Below are positions 30,640-39,387 of a stretch of DNA of 64,000 bases, piece by piece. Numbering within the stretch: position 1 is the stretch's first letter; each line of letters begins with the position of its first letter. This DNA comes from Peribacillus muralis (GTDB lineage Bacteria > Bacillota > Bacilli > Bacillales > DSM-1321), in the NCBI RefSeq assembly GCF_001645685.2, contig NZ_CP017080.1, forward strand, positions 4,083,051-4,147,050, given 5' to 3'. The notes beneath the pieces are model-generated. The model did no database searches, had not been told where the DNA came from, and saw only the letters and a program-made list of their open reading frames with translations. Made by a program: the position numbers and the translations under genes.

Positions 30640-31271
30640 GATGGGAATACGGTCATAATGACGGGAGGGGTTTTCGGAGCGAAGTGAACATCGTCGTGCG
30701 CCGGGAGGCTAGTTTGAAAGAAGCTAAACAGGCACAGCACATCCTGCCCCGCATGCAAGAGTTTGTGATGTCTCAAGCGAGATTGAACGGATCTCCTATT
30801 GGAATGGGCACTGAATGTTTTAGTGAACACTGCAGGCAAGACAAGGAGGACTGACGAGATCATCAAAAGGAGCTGGCGACTAATCTTGAAGCGCCCATGC
30901 ATGTAACGACTCTTTTCCTGCCGCATTTGATGCAAAGAACAACGGCAGCCTTGATCCTCCAGTTTAGCTTTGACACCTGGTACATGGGTGCCCTATCTAT
31001 AGTGCAACCAAAGCTGAGATTCACTCATTTACGGTTTCCTTAAGACTGGACCCATGTAAACGTGATTGAGGTTTTACCGCCTGCAGTCAATACCGATCTT
31101 GGCGTTGTTGGCCTCCATACCTTCGGCGTTCCCTTGAATGACTTTGCCGATGCTGTCTTTAACGAATTGGAAAGCGGCAAGGAGAACCGCCTACATGCGA
31201 CCAGGAATGAGTTCGACGAAGTGACCCGGCAAGCTTGGAAGGCTTCAAACGTAAAAGTCCGGATTTTTTGA
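30640..31271 (+). pseudogene. decayed short-chain dehydrogenase (DltE-like SDR)
   Basis: Fragments in three frames line up in order with a DltE-type SDR: NTVIMTGGVFGAK (cofactor motif), REASLKEAKQ, LNVLVNTAGK (for NVLVNNAG), ATNLEAPMHVTTLFLPHLMQ. Then, after several more shifts, comes an intact C-terminal piece from about 31062: IEVLPPAVNTDLGVVGLHTF, PLNDFADAVFNELESG. Stops and frameshifts separate all pieces, and the catalytic YxxxK segment is damaged (CNQS at that place). The gene is clearly dead. Confidence 0.85.
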
Positions 31272-31352
31272 GCGACTGACTCATGAAGATTTCAGGGAGG
31301 GTCCAATGCGAATGCCCCCTCCCATACTGTTAGAATACTATTCTTGCAAACG

Positions 31353-31377
31353 AAAAAAGACTGCAGCGCAGTCTTTA
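31353..31377 (-). terminator. rho-independent terminator of LPMO gene
   Basis: AAAGACTGC-AGC-GCAGTCTTT is a perfect nine-pair hairpin with TTTTTTCG after it on the minus strand, about 75 bases behind the stop of the LPMO gene. Confidence 0.75.
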
Positions 31378-31449
31378 TCTCGAATAAATTATTCTTTATT
31401 TCAAGAGATATTACTTACACGAATACCTCCCTATTGCTTCCCCGTTAAA

Positions 31450-32112
31450 TTAAAAGGTCGGGATGGACGAATGATAATTGGTAGCCGAAATCGACGTGCC
31501 TCCAACATTCGTTCCGCTAAATTGAACATCTATCGCGTTGTAGAAGGCATTCACCGTATCCGCGACATCCCATACCGCAAAGATGACGTGATATCCAGTC
31601 CGCTGCGGCACGACCACTTGATGGTTCACTTTATTGGACGGTCTTGCTCCATTATCATTTTTTTCATAGAAAGGGACCAGTTCCAATTGATCTCTTGTAA
31701 GCGGCTTATTCGGATTCCAATTTTGCTTCGTGATATAATAATGCCATTTCGCTGTCGAATGCATGGCGGTTAAATTCCAGGTGAAGGTTTGCGGACCGCT
31801 TTGAATGGCATTTTTGCTCCAGCGTGTCGCTGTTTGTTCATCAAGGACGCCGCCAAATAAACCGCCTGCCGATGCAAGCTTGCCATCAGGAATGCTCGTA
31901 CCCGGAAAACCTTTGTGGCCCTCCAAGCTTTGCGGTTCATACATGATCGATCCACAATTCTTATTCACCTGCTCTTTGCAAAGCAACGACCGTGATTTTG
32001 GCGACTCGACATATCCATGAGCAGAGGCGAAATCATTTGCACCGACAATGGACAACCCAAGAACTAACGAAGTACTGAAAAGAAAGCGCTTTAAACTTTT
32101 CGAACCTTTCAT
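31450..32112 (-). CDS. AA10 lytic polysaccharide monooxygenase (chitin-binding protein)
   Basis: The 220-residue product has a signal peptide cut before His32 (FASA-HGYVESPKSRSLLC), which leaves the N-terminal histidine needed for the copper brace. The second copper histidine is in LTAMHSTAKWHYYITKQNWN (AMHST). The C-terminal strand contains YHVIFAVWDVADTVNAFYNA, with the aromatic of the axial site. There is no extra carbohydrate-binding module. It acts outside the cell by oxidative cleavage of chitin, or possibly cellulose. ATG 32112 follows GGGAGATG. Confidence 0.94.
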   Translation of the reverse strand: MKGSKSLKRFLFSTSLVLGLSIVGANDFASAHGYVESPKSRSLLCKEQVNKNCGSIMYEPQSLEGHKGFPGTSIPDGKLASAGGLFGGVLDEQTATRWSKNAIQSGPQTFTWNLTAMHSTAKWHYYITKQNWNPNKPLTRDQLELVPFYEKNDNGARPSNKVNHQVVVPQRTGYHVIFAVWDVADTVNAFYNAIDVQFSGTNVGGTSISATNYHSSIPTF

Positions 32113-32268
32113 CTTTACAACATCTCCCTCATCATTTTCCTACATAACATGTAGTATATAAACATTATAATGTTTATACCTTTGTTTTTTAAGGGCAATA
32201 TGTCCTATTTATACAGATAATTACAAATATTCAATTTAAATGGTTTTTTTCACGCCTGCGATTCCAAT

Positions 32269-32300
32269 AAAAAAATCCGGAACCCCTAATGGATTCCGGT
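32269..32300 (-). terminator. rho-independent terminator of ABC transporter unit
   Basis: On the minus strand CCGGAA ... TTCCGG pairs around a GGGG-containing loop, followed by TTTTTTTA. It lies directly behind the permease stop. Confidence 0.75.
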
Positions 32301-32308
32301 CAACGCAA

Positions 32309-33268
32309 TCAATTCGTAATATCTTTTTTCTGGAAGAAGAAGAATGTCAGTGCTAAAAATACGAGATAATAGACGACTAACACACCCATGGAAAAACCAA
32401 GTGTAGCTCCATCGAACATCTCCATCGTTCCCGAGATGTACCCTCTTAAATCAAGGTGAGGGAATAAGACGAATTTTAACCACTCGTATTTCCCGATGAA
32501 GGATTGAATGATCATATTTAATGTCGAAGATGCAAATAAGATGAAGATCGATATCCCCACTGCGAGCGCTTGATTCTTAAATAACGTGCTTAACATGAAC
32601 GCAATCGTCGTGATGACCAGGAATCCCGGTATCCAATAAACGATCATGTCTTTGAAATAGGTGCCGACCACCACTGTACTGAAGCTTCCGAATGCTGTCG
32701 GGTCGAGCATCTTGTCTGAATAGGAACCATTGCCAAAGAATATGATTCCGATCAGGTAACTGAAAACCACTAGGCTCACAAGCAATAAAGCGGCAAATAA
32801 CAACGAAGTGATATATTTGGAAAGAAGGATCTTCCAGCGTTTATAAGGCCTGATCAGCAGTTGCTTTATGGTGCCATCCGAAAATTCAGAGGAAACCATC
32901 GAGCTGCAGACGATCACGACGAATAACGTTACGAATGATGTCAGCGATACTGTATACTCTGCCATATAGGTCCAGTTCGTGCTTAAGTCAGGGTCGATAT
33001 TGGCAGCTAACAGTTGCTTATTGGTGTCGATCTCGTCCATGATAGCGGCCTTTTCATCTTCACCGATATCTTTGGCTTTCAATGCTTTTTCCTGTTCTTG
33101 TATGTCCGCTTTTACCTCCTGCTTCCAATCCTGGCCGGACTCCTCCGGGCTAAGCTTCATGTCGATGATTGCCGTTACAAGAGCTGCCACCAAAAGAAAA
33201 GCGATGAATATATAAGTCGATACTTTAGAAAAGATTTTCATCCATTCATTTTTCACTAAGGATATCAT
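32309..33268 (-). CDS. ABC-2-type transporter permease
   Basis: The 319-residue protein has six membrane segments. After the first helix (about 20-40) there is a long charged, coiled extracytoplasmic loop of about 70 residues (EESGQDWKQEVKADIQEQEK, then LKAKDIGEDEKAAIMDEIDT), then five helices from about residue 115. The topology is that of BcrB/LanE-type exporters of bacteriocins and bacitracin. The frame overlaps the ATPase gene by four bases (ATGA), showing translational coupling. Confidence 0.87.
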   Translation of the reverse strand: MISLVKNEWMKIFSKVSTYIFIAFLLVAALVTAIIDMKLSPEESGQDWKQEVKADIQEQEKALKAKDIGEDEKAAIMDEIDTNKQLLAANIDPDLSTNWTYMAEYTVSLTSFVTLFVVIVCSSMVSSEFSDGTIKQLLIRPYKRWKILLSKYITSLLFAALLLVSLVVFSYLIGIIFFGNGSYSDKMLDPTAFGSFSTVVVGTYFKDMIVYWIPGFLVITTIAFMLSTLFKNQALAVGISIFILFASSTLNMIIQSFIGKYEWLKFVLFPHLDLRGYISGTMEMFDGATLGFSMGVLVVYYLVFLALTFFFFQKKDITN

Positions 33269-34197
33269 ACAGACTCCCTCATTTCCTGCTCGGTAATTTC
33301 AAAGAATTTATCTTCCAATGATTTTCTCGTGATGCCAATTTCATAAACATCCAGTTCATTTCCATTCAATAGCCTGTTTATCCGGGCCGTTTGTTCACGT
33401 GTCGCGGTCACGGAAATCGTACTCGCATCGAATGAAAGAATTGGGATTTCCGCAAACTGTTCCTGAAGGATCTTATTGGCTAACTCCCCATCATTGACAG
33501 CAAAGGAAACTTGATGAATCGTTTCCGCTTTTTCATCGATCATATGCTCTTTCGTATGTATCAGTTTTCCTTTTTCGATGACGGCGAAACTATCACACAT
33601 CAATTGCATTTCCGATAGCAAATGGGAGGATATCAGTATTCCGACTCCCTCACTTGCCAGTAGCTTCAAATGATCGCGAAACTCGCGGATCCCCTGCGGA
33701 TCCAAGCCGTTCGTCGGTTCATCGAAGATCAGTAACGACGGTTTATGCAGGATGGCCTGTGCCACACCAAGGCGCTGACGCATCCCCAATGAATAGGTTT
33801 TGACCTTCTTATCGATGGCATGCTCCAATTTCACAAGCTTGATGACCTCTTCTATTCGCTCATTCGATATGTCATTGGGAGACATGCGAGCATAATGGAG
33901 GATATTCTTCCTGCCTGTCATGTACTTATAAAACTCGGGGTTTTCGACGATGGCGCCCAATTGATTCATCGCGCCCTCGAAGTCTTTATCAAGATCGCTG
34001 CCATTGATCATCACAGAGCCGCCGGTACGGTTGATTAGACCTGTGATCATCCGGATGATCGTCGTTTTACCAGCTCCATTCGGACCGAGTAAACCGAATA
34101 TTTCATTGTTTTTTATCTCGAAGCTAACATTGTCCACAATGGTCGCATTGCCAATTTTTTTGGTTAAGGATTGAACCTTAAGAACTGCATCAGACAT
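33265..34197 (-). CDS. ABC transporter ATP-binding protein (BcrA-like)
   Basis: The start is ATG 34197 (MSDAVLKVQSLTKKIGNATI), with AAGGAAGG about ten bases upstream. The frame extends 12 codons further without an RBS. The 310-residue ATPase has Walker A GPNGAGKTT, Q-loop GAIVENPEFYKYM, signature YSLGMRQRLGVAQAI and Walker B LLIFDEPTNGLDPQGI. The C-terminal 80 residues match the regulatory tail of the CcmA/BcrA type. It pairs with the following permease to form an exporter, possibly for antimicrobial peptides. No two-component system is adjacent, so the inducer is unknown. Confidence 0.9.
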   Translation of the reverse strand: MSDAVLKVQSLTKKIGNATIVDNVSFEIKNNEIFGLLGPNGAGKTTIIRMITGLINRTGGSVMINGSDLDKDFEGAMNQLGAIVENPEFYKYMTGRKNILHYARMSPNDISNERIEEVIKLVKLEHAIDKKVKTYSLGMRQRLGVAQAILHKPSLLIFDEPTNGLDPQGIREFRDHLKLLASEGVGILISSHLLSEMQLMCDSFAVIEKGKLIHTKEHMIDEKAETIHQVSFAVNDGELANKILQEQFAEIPILSFDASTISVTATREQTARINRLLNGNELDVYEIGITRKSLEDKFFEITEQEMRESV

Positions 34198-34401
34198 ATA
34201 GTACCTTCCTTTTTTAGTATTTTCCAAAATCACACATTCTCAACATTACCATATTATGCATATCATTACTATATTGATATTTTTCCAGTAACATCCCCTA
34301 TAATCCGTTTCCTTTGCATACGTTATTAATGGAATTAAGTTTCATTTTTCCAGCAAAAAGTAAATTATAGCGCAGCACAAACAGAACCACAGAAGAAAAA
34401 C

Positions 34402-34445
34402 AAAAAATGGTGGAAGTTTTGAAATTAAACTTTCACCATTTTTTA
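34402..34445 (+). terminator. orphan terminator-like palindrome
   Basis: AAAATGGTGGAAGTTT pairs with AAACTTTCACCATTTT around TGAAATT, with A- and T-runs on both sides. No gene ends next to it, so it may mark a deleted gene. Confidence 0.55.
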
Positions 34446-34471
34446 GTTGCTGTTTCTCACTTATATACTAA

Positions 34472-34693
34472 ATGAAACATTTTATAGCATTTACTTTGAT
34501 TAACTACCTGAAATTTAGATATAAATCTTCTATTATTATTTTTTCAGGTTTTCTTATCGGTGCAATACTCTCTAAAATTTTATTTACAGACCCAGATAAT
34601 CTCATGGTTATAACTTGTTTTCTAGGGGGTTTTTTTATCGGAGAATACGTAATGATAAATAAATGGATAAAAAATCATAAGACCCATGGTTAA
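34472..34693 (+). CDS. 73-aa putative small membrane protein
   Basis: The frame starts at ATG 34472 and gives two hydrophobic helices (residues about 19-37, IIIFSGFLIGAILSKILF, and 44-61, VITCFLGGFFIGEYVMINKW), with basic ends. This looks like protein rather than noise. There is no clear RBS, and the frame runs straight into the interspersed repeat region. It may be a real two-pass protein or the head of a broken gene. Confidence 0.35.
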   Translation: MKHFIAFTLINYLKFRYKSSIIIFSGFLIGAILSKILFTDPDNLMVITCFLGGFFIGEYVMINKWIKNHKTHG

Positions 34694-34724
34694 CCAAGCT
34701 GGAAATGCGGCTAGACTGCATACG

Positions 34725-35217
34725 CTTAGTAGTGAGAGCCCATGGGCGGACCTCTCTAAAAAACTAAGAGCCTGCAGTGCAATGCAACGGGCTTTGTACA
34801 AATCCAACAACTGTGGGTAATGGTGTATAATCATAGATTTCATACAGAGTTGAATGAAACGATAGATGTCCTTCAATCTGCGGGCAATGGAAATGCCATT
34901 CTTATGTTCACACAAAGTGGAATGAAACGGAAGGCAGCGACACTCCTGCGGGAAATGCAACGGGCTTTGTACAAATCCAACAACTGTGGGTAATGGTGTT
35001 TAATCATAGATTTCATTCAGAGTTGAATGAAACGGTAGATGTCCTTCAATCTGCGGGCAATGGAAATGCCATTCTTATGTTCACACAAAGTGGAATGAAA
35101 CGGAAGGCAGCGACACTCCTGCGGGAATTGCGCGTCTACTTGAGACCCCACAGGCTTTAGCCGAGGAGGCTCAAGGACCGCCCGCGGAAAGGGAGCGCCT
35201 GCAGTGCAATGCAACGG
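34725..35217. repeat. interspersed element copy with 173-bp tandem duplication
   Basis: A 173-bp unit beginning AATGCAACGGGCTTTGTACA occurs at 34781-34953 and again at 34954-35126 with only a few differences. After the second unit, the full element continues: GGAATGAAACGGAAGGCAGC, GACACTCCTGCGGGAA, GAGACCCCACAGGC, GAGGAGGCTCAAGGACCGCC, and ends CTGCAGTGCAATGCAACGG at about 35210. A degenerate right half (34725-34791) precedes the duplication. The motif is that of a non-coding repeat common in Bacillaceae genomes. There is no open reading frame of note. Confidence 0.8.
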
Positions 35218-35313
35218 TCTATATATAAGCCCCCAATACTGTGGATTAAATTTTACTAGTTAACCCATCAGCTTCATATTGCTTTGCTCATGTGTGCATG
35301 AAAAAGATGAAAC

Positions 35314-35344
35314 GAAAAAACCGAAGACTCTTTATATCTTCGGC
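35314..35344 (-). terminator. rho-independent terminator of HAD gene
   Basis: On the minus strand CCGAAGA ... TCTTCGG is a seven-pair stem followed by TTTTTTCG. Confidence 0.8.
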
Positions 35345-35380
35345 GTTGGTTATTGGCAATACGTTAGCAATCGCCCCAGA

Positions 35381-36037
35381 TCATTGCTCAATCTGTTTTA
35401 TGACATCAGTCAGGCTTTTTTCCATCATGGAACGCAGGCGTAAATGATGATGTTCGAACGCTAAAGCCTCCGTCACGGGATTTGGAACGATTACACACTT
35501 CACTCCAGCTTTCAGAGCCGCTTGAAGCCCATTTAATGAATCTTCAAAGGCGATGGCCTCCGTCGGATCGACATTCAACACCTGAATTGCCTTAATATAT
35601 AAATCAGGCGCAGGTTTAACCTTAGTCACTTCATCGCCCGTGATGATGGCCTCAAAATAGTGCAGCAGTCCAAGCTTCTCCAAATAAAGAGTGACCCACT
35701 CTTTGGATGAGCTGGAAGCAAGCGCAATTTTATATCCTGATTTTTTTGCTTCCTCTAAATATTCCTTAACGCCTTCACGGGCCACAGCAGCCTCCATCTT
35801 CCCTTCATGCAGGCTTTTTGCTCTCGTTTCAATCTCTTCGATATTGTATCTGTCGCCTAACTGTGATTTGAAAAACGCATTAAGTTCCGTATTATCCGTT
35901 CCGATGCATGTAACGAAATGCTCGAGAGGCAGATCGGCTTCATAAAAACCCATCGTTTCCTTATACGCTTCATACCAAGCGGTTTCCGTGTCTAAAATCA
36001 AACCATCAAAGTCAAAAATAACTGCTTTAATCATCAT
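35381..36037 (-). CDS. HAD-superfamily phosphatase (YhcW/beta-phosphoglucomutase-like)
   Basis: The 218-residue protein has HAD motif I FDFDGLILDTETAWYEAY, motif II IALASSSSKEW, motif III lysine in KVKPAPDLY and motif IV AIAFEDSLNGLQAAL. The helical cap inserted after motif I is of the PGM-like subclass. It resembles B. subtilis YhcW. Likely a sugar-phosphate phosphatase or mutase in the cytosol. The substrate is open. The RBS GGGGAGGGA precedes the ATG ATG pair at 36037. Confidence 0.88.
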   Translation of the reverse strand: MMIKAVIFDFDGLILDTETAWYEAYKETMGFYEADLPLEHFVTCIGTDNTELNAFFKSQLGDRYNIEEIETRAKSLHEGKMEAAVAREGVKEYLEEAKKSGYKIALASSSSKEWVTLYLEKLGLLHYFEAIITGDEVTKVKPAPDLYIKAIQVLNVDPTEAIAFEDSLNGLQAALKAGVKCVIVPNPVTEALAFEHHHLRLRSMMEKSLTDVIKQIEQ

Positions 36038-36372
36038 GGTTCCCTCCCCTTAGATTGCTTGAGGACAAAGCTCAGGCTCCTTACTTAAACGTACATGAAT
36101 GAGTATCCATATTCAACTAAACCGACCTCTTCGTTCCCGGTTCACCAAGGAGGAAAAGGATTCTAGAATATCCTTTCCTTCTTGCTTCGATCGAATGCAC
36201 CATCCCCGTAACTAAGGATATCGTAGCCCTATCTCCGCCTCATTTCCCCCCCTTCGCCGTTACATGTTTTAACAGTTCCTTAGTGCCTTCGCGGTGTTTT
36301 TGCTTGCCTGCGCTAAAAAAAGTGATGGGGTACCGAATTGTATGACTGCAGGAAACAACGAGGAGGAAAAAC
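36038..36372. other. intergenic region, divergent promoters only
   Basis: This 335-bp stretch separates the divergent HAD and 3D-domain genes. I found no small gene with an RBS, no terminator and no riboswitch motif (in particular no c-di-AMP/ydaO consensus, which often precedes 3D-domain wall genes). A TGTTAA/TGTAAC pair near 36262-36277 has spacing one base short of a WalR site. Confidence 0.4.
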
Positions 36373-37170
36373 ATGAAGAACATTATAGTAACGATCCTAA
36401 CGGCTTCTGTATTCATTCTAGGCGTTTGCATGCCAACAGAAAGCGAAGCCGCAGTCGGGAATCGCACCCTTTCAATGGGTATGAGTAATAGTGATGTAAA
36501 AGAACTGCAGGAATTATTAATGACCAAAGGGGTCTTCCCTTATCATGAAGAGACAGGGTATTACGGACCGATCACTAAAGCATCGGTTAAGAAGTTCCAG
36601 GTGAAAACTGGATTGAAGGCCGATGGTATAGCAGGAGCAAAAACGAATCAAAAAATACAGGTGTTGCGAAGCGGGGATATGGGACGGCCAGTAGCAGATC
36701 TGCAAAGGTTATTGAAAGCATGGAATGTCTACACTTCAACAATCGATGGCATCTATGGCAATGGTACAAAGCAAGCCGTTTTGACCTTTCAAAAACAACA
36801 CGGTTTATCGGCCGATGGCATAGCCGGAGCACGGACCTTCAGTAAATTACAGGCAAAGGCCAATTTAGCGGGATCATCCGTTAAGGAGCTGACGGTGACC
36901 AGTACAGCCTATACAGCGAGCTGTTCAGGATGCTCGGGCACGACCCGAATGGGCGTCGACCTAAAAAAATATGATGACGCGAAACTGATAGCCGTCGATC
37001 CGAATGTCATTCCGTTAGGCTCCATCGTCGAAGTCGAGGGCTACGGACAGGCCATCGCAGCAGACACGGGCGGAGCGATCAAAGGAAACAGAATCGATGT
37101 TTTCATCGCAAAGGAAAATGATGCGTTAACATGGGGAAGAAAGCAAGTGAAGGTGAAAATCATCAAATGA
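36373..37170 (+). CDS. secreted cell-wall protein: two peptidoglycan-binding domains plus 3D domain
   Basis: The 265-residue product starts at ATG 36373 behind GAGGAGG. It has a signal peptide ending near SEAAVG (residue 27). Two PG_binding_1 repeats follow at about residues 32-95 (MGMSNSDVKELQELLMTKGV) and 98-160 (SGDMGRPVADLQRLLKAWNV, ending ADGIAGARTFSKL). A C-terminal 3D domain covers about 170-265, with AYTASCSGCSG, TRMGVDLKKY, IAVDPNVIPLGSIVEVEGYG and ADTGGAIKGNRIDVFI carrying the three conserved aspartates. Related proteins (YocH, YorM, Stp) are muralytic, probably lytic-transglycosylase-like. It likely acts in wall turnover. Confidence 0.92.
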   Translation: MKNIIVTILTASVFILGVCMPTESEAAVGNRTLSMGMSNSDVKELQELLMTKGVFPYHEETGYYGPITKASVKKFQVKTGLKADGIAGAKTNQKIQVLRSGDMGRPVADLQRLLKAWNVYTSTIDGIYGNGTKQAVLTFQKQHGLSADGIAGARTFSKLQAKANLAGSSVKELTVTSTAYTASCSGCSGTTRMGVDLKKYDDAKLIAVDPNVIPLGSIVEVEGYGQAIAADTGGAIKGNRIDVFIAKENDALTWGRKQVKVKIIK

Positions 37171-37209
37171 TCGATTGCTGATTCATCATATGAATCAGGT
37201 ACATAACGA

Positions 37210-37253
37210 AAAGGGCTGGCATGGGGTATCGTTTCCCTGCCTGCCCTTTTTTC
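37210..37253. terminator. bidirectional terminator
   Basis: AAGGGCTGGCATGGG pairs with CCCTGCCTGCCCTT, followed by TTTTTTC. It ends the 3D-domain gene and also stands just behind the truncated VOC frame on the minus strand. Confidence 0.8.
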
Positions 37254-37262
37254 TTTTGCTGA

Positions 37263-37442
37263 TCACACCAGCTTATACATCAAAATGTCATCCACGATTT
37301 GCGCTTCGCCTAATGAAAGAAAGGCGAATTTATTTTCCACTCGCTCATATTCCAAATGAAACCCCAAAACATCAAGATAAAATTTTTTCGATTCACTAAT
37401 ATTCGCTACGGATAATTCCGGTACTAGTGCCTTGTATTTCAT
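37263..37442 (-). pseudogene. 3'-truncated VOC (bleomycin-resistance-like) gene
   Basis: The frame ATG 37442 to TGA 37263 encodes 59 residues: MKYKALVPELSVANISESKK, FYLDVLGFHLEYERVENKFA, FLSLGEAQI and then a short unrelated tail (VDDILMYKLV). The first 49 residues are the complete first half of a Ble-type VOC protein, which normally has about 120 residues. The second half, with two metal ligands and the dimer strand, is missing. The TGA lies close to the terminator. GGAGG is twelve bases upstream. It is most likely a remnant. Confidence 0.7.
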
Positions 37443-37461
37443 GCCTGCTCAATCCTCCACA

Positions 37462-38478
37462 TCATCGTCCCCCATGTGATATCACGTTCAAATCGAATTG
37501 AACGATCGGGCGGTTTTCGATTATTCTCTTTTCTATTGTTGAAACCGCTTTGTTCCATTCACGATCTTGATTCATAAAATCATATTTTTTATGGAAGAAG
37601 TTATATAACGTAAGATCTCTTACCTTCAAAAACAAAGGAATGGTTTCGTAATCAGCACGTGTCAGTATATTTTCCGTCTCATATCCTTTCATGAATTCCC
37701 TCATGAATGTGGCCGCATATCCATCCAGGTCTTCCACGCCCTCGCGCTCCAAGCTCCACATCAAATAATATAAAGGGATGGCCAGGTCGCTGGCGAACCA
37801 GTGATTGGAGCAGTCATCAAAGTCAAAGACGTGAATCCTGCCCTCGTGATAATGGAAATTCCCGTGATGAATATCGGAATGAATCAAGCCGAAGTTATCG
37901 CGGTTAACTGCTAGACCGTTTAATTCCCTTAGGATGATGTCTTGCTGGCGCACCACTTGTTCCGGAGCATCCGCTTGATAGTGTGCAGCATCCAATAATT
38001 CCTCTTCCTGCCAATCCATCCTTTGATAAGCTTTTTCCGGTATGTAGTCTTTTGTTTTTTGATGCAGCTGACCTATCGTTTTTCCCCACACATAAAATAA
38101 ATCTCCATTGTGATTTCCATCCACTAGCTTCACTCTCGCACCCGGGGCTTTTTCGAACAGGCAGCAATGAAAATCCGACCCATCAAGACCCTTTACCGTT
38201 TCAATCAGGTTATTTCCCTTTGAAGGAATAACCTTCGGAATCGCGCACCCATTAGTTTGGAGATACTCCATCCACTTTAGCTCAGCCAGCACTTGATGCT
38301 TCGCGCGATGTGATTGATGGGTCAACCTTAGAATGTATGGCGTGCCATCGCGATTAACCTCAAATACATAGTTCTCGGCATCGCCCAGTTTAACCGGATT
38401 TTCTGTGTTCACTTGAAAAAAACGCCCGGCCGACTCCACCATTTCAGCCGTGAAAATCCGCTCTATCGACTCTTCCAA
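37462..38478 (-). CDS. aminoglycoside-phosphotransferase-fold kinase
   Basis: Family features of the APH/choline-kinase fold are clear. The N-lobe nucleotide loop region carries VKLGDAENYVFEVNRDGTPY, and the catalytic loop is GLIHSDIHHGNFHYHEG, with Asp and Asn. The metal-binding DFD motif is in IHVFDFDDCSNHW, and YYLMWSLERE is in the C-lobe. Members phosphorylate small alcohols or amines (homoserine, choline, methylthioribose, rarely antibiotics). The substrate is unknown. The start is uncertain: GTG 38523 has no RBS, while TTG 38478 has AAGGGAG eight bases upstream, and GTG 38487 abuts that RBS. I use 38478. Confidence 0.85.
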   Translation of the reverse strand: MEESIERIFTAEMVESAGRFFQVNTENPVKLGDAENYVFEVNRDGTPYILRLTHQSHRAKHQVLAELKWMEYLQTNGCAIPKVIPSKGNNLIETVKGLDGSDFHCCLFEKAPGARVKLVDGNHNGDLFYVWGKTIGQLHQKTKDYIPEKAYQRMDWQEEELLDAAHYQADAPEQVVRQQDIILRELNGLAVNRDNFGLIHSDIHHGNFHYHEGRIHVFDFDDCSNHWFASDLAIPLYYLMWSLEREGVEDLDGYAATFMREFMKGYETENILTRADYETIPLFLKVRDLTLYNFFHKKYDFMNQDREWNKAVSTIEKRIIENRPIVQFDLNVISHGGR

Positions 38479-38753
38479 TTCCTTCACTCCCTTTATGATC
38501 CATAAACGGTGAAATAATCTCACCTTATTTGCTTATACGATATCAAGGGTCTATTTCCCTTTATTTGCCTATTGTTATTTTTCAAAGTCGACACAAGGTT
38601 TTCAGAAATGATCGGACACACCGATACAAATGTGTACAAATTAGCAATTTTCCTTGTTTCATAGGAAAAACTTCGAGAGCCTTTGTGCTCCGAGATACAC
38701 TATCATGCTATCATCAAGTCATAATCATAATTTAGCATGTAAGGAGAAAATAG

Positions 38754-39203
38754 ATGACAACGACCGCGATAATCATTACCATCATTCTTAGTATCATTAA
38801 GCTATTGGCGTCCTGTCTTCCAACCAGTACAGTGAATTGGATTCTTAAGAAATTCGAACTTCATTTCGAACTCGACCAAGCCAATACAAGCTTAACCATC
38901 CAAGGAAAACACTTGGAGGGTGAAGACAAGCTTCGTGTTATAAACTATTATAACGAGGCGAAATTCTTAAAGAAAAAACATATTTTCCCCGGTAATGAAC
39001 GATTGTTTTTGCAACCAGAGGATAATGGAACTCCATTAGTCTTTGAGACGAAACAAGGGAAAAAAGATATAAAGTTGCATGTCTTCATATACAATGACCA
39101 CATCGACGTAGTCAAACAATACAAAAAGAAACTAGCTGCGTATACCTTGTCTTCCGATTGCCTCCAAGAACGTTCTATGCAGTTAAGCAGCGATTTAGCT
39201 TAA
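38754..39203 (+). CDS. yfmQ: YfmQ-family protein
   Basis: The 149-residue protein starts at ATG 38754 with AAGGAG eight bases upstream. It has one N-terminal membrane helix (IIITIILSIIKLLASCLPTS). A soluble region follows with LEGEDKLRVINYYNEAKFLKK and GNERLFLQPEDNGTPLVFET. Length and pattern match B. subtilis YfmQ (148 residues), a protein of unknown function. A strong terminator follows. Confidence 0.82.
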   Translation: MTTTAIIITIILSIIKLLASCLPTSTVNWILKKFELHFELDQANTSLTIQGKHLEGEDKLRVINYYNEAKFLKKKHIFPGNERLFLQPEDNGTPLVFETKQGKKDIKLHVFIYNDHIDVVKQYKKKLAAYTLSSDCLQERSMQLSSDLA

Positions 39204-39225
39204 AGTTCGTAAATGATAGACTACT

Positions 39226-39280
39226 AACAAGCTCCCGTTTGAACTAAGTTTCACTTCAAAACGGGAGCTTGTTCATTTTG
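39226..39280 (+). terminator. strong rho-independent terminator
   Basis: AACAAGCTCCCGTTTGAA pairs with TTCAAAACGGGAGCTTGTT around an 11-base loop, followed by CATTTTG. Confidence 0.75.
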
Positions 39281-39387
39281 CTTCAACTTATTAAGTCAGC
39301 CTAATTTCTTACGATCGGGGGAGGTTCTTTAAAGAAGAATGATATAATGATTTCAAATAAAGGGAAACGATCGGAGTTAATTAATAG

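Noticed and set aside
34622..35214. minus-strand frames of 112 and 65 codons sharing a segment
   Set aside because: They read the 173-bp duplicated unit of the interspersed element and share identical residues only because of that. No RBS.
36262..36277. WalR-type site before the 3D-domain gene
   Set aside because: TGTTAA and TGTAAC are in direct repeat on the minus strand but with a 10-base instead of 11-base period, and on the strand opposite to the gene.
36038..36372. c-di-AMP (ydaO) riboswitch before the 3D-domain gene
   Set aside because: None of the conserved blocks was found in the 335-bp region.
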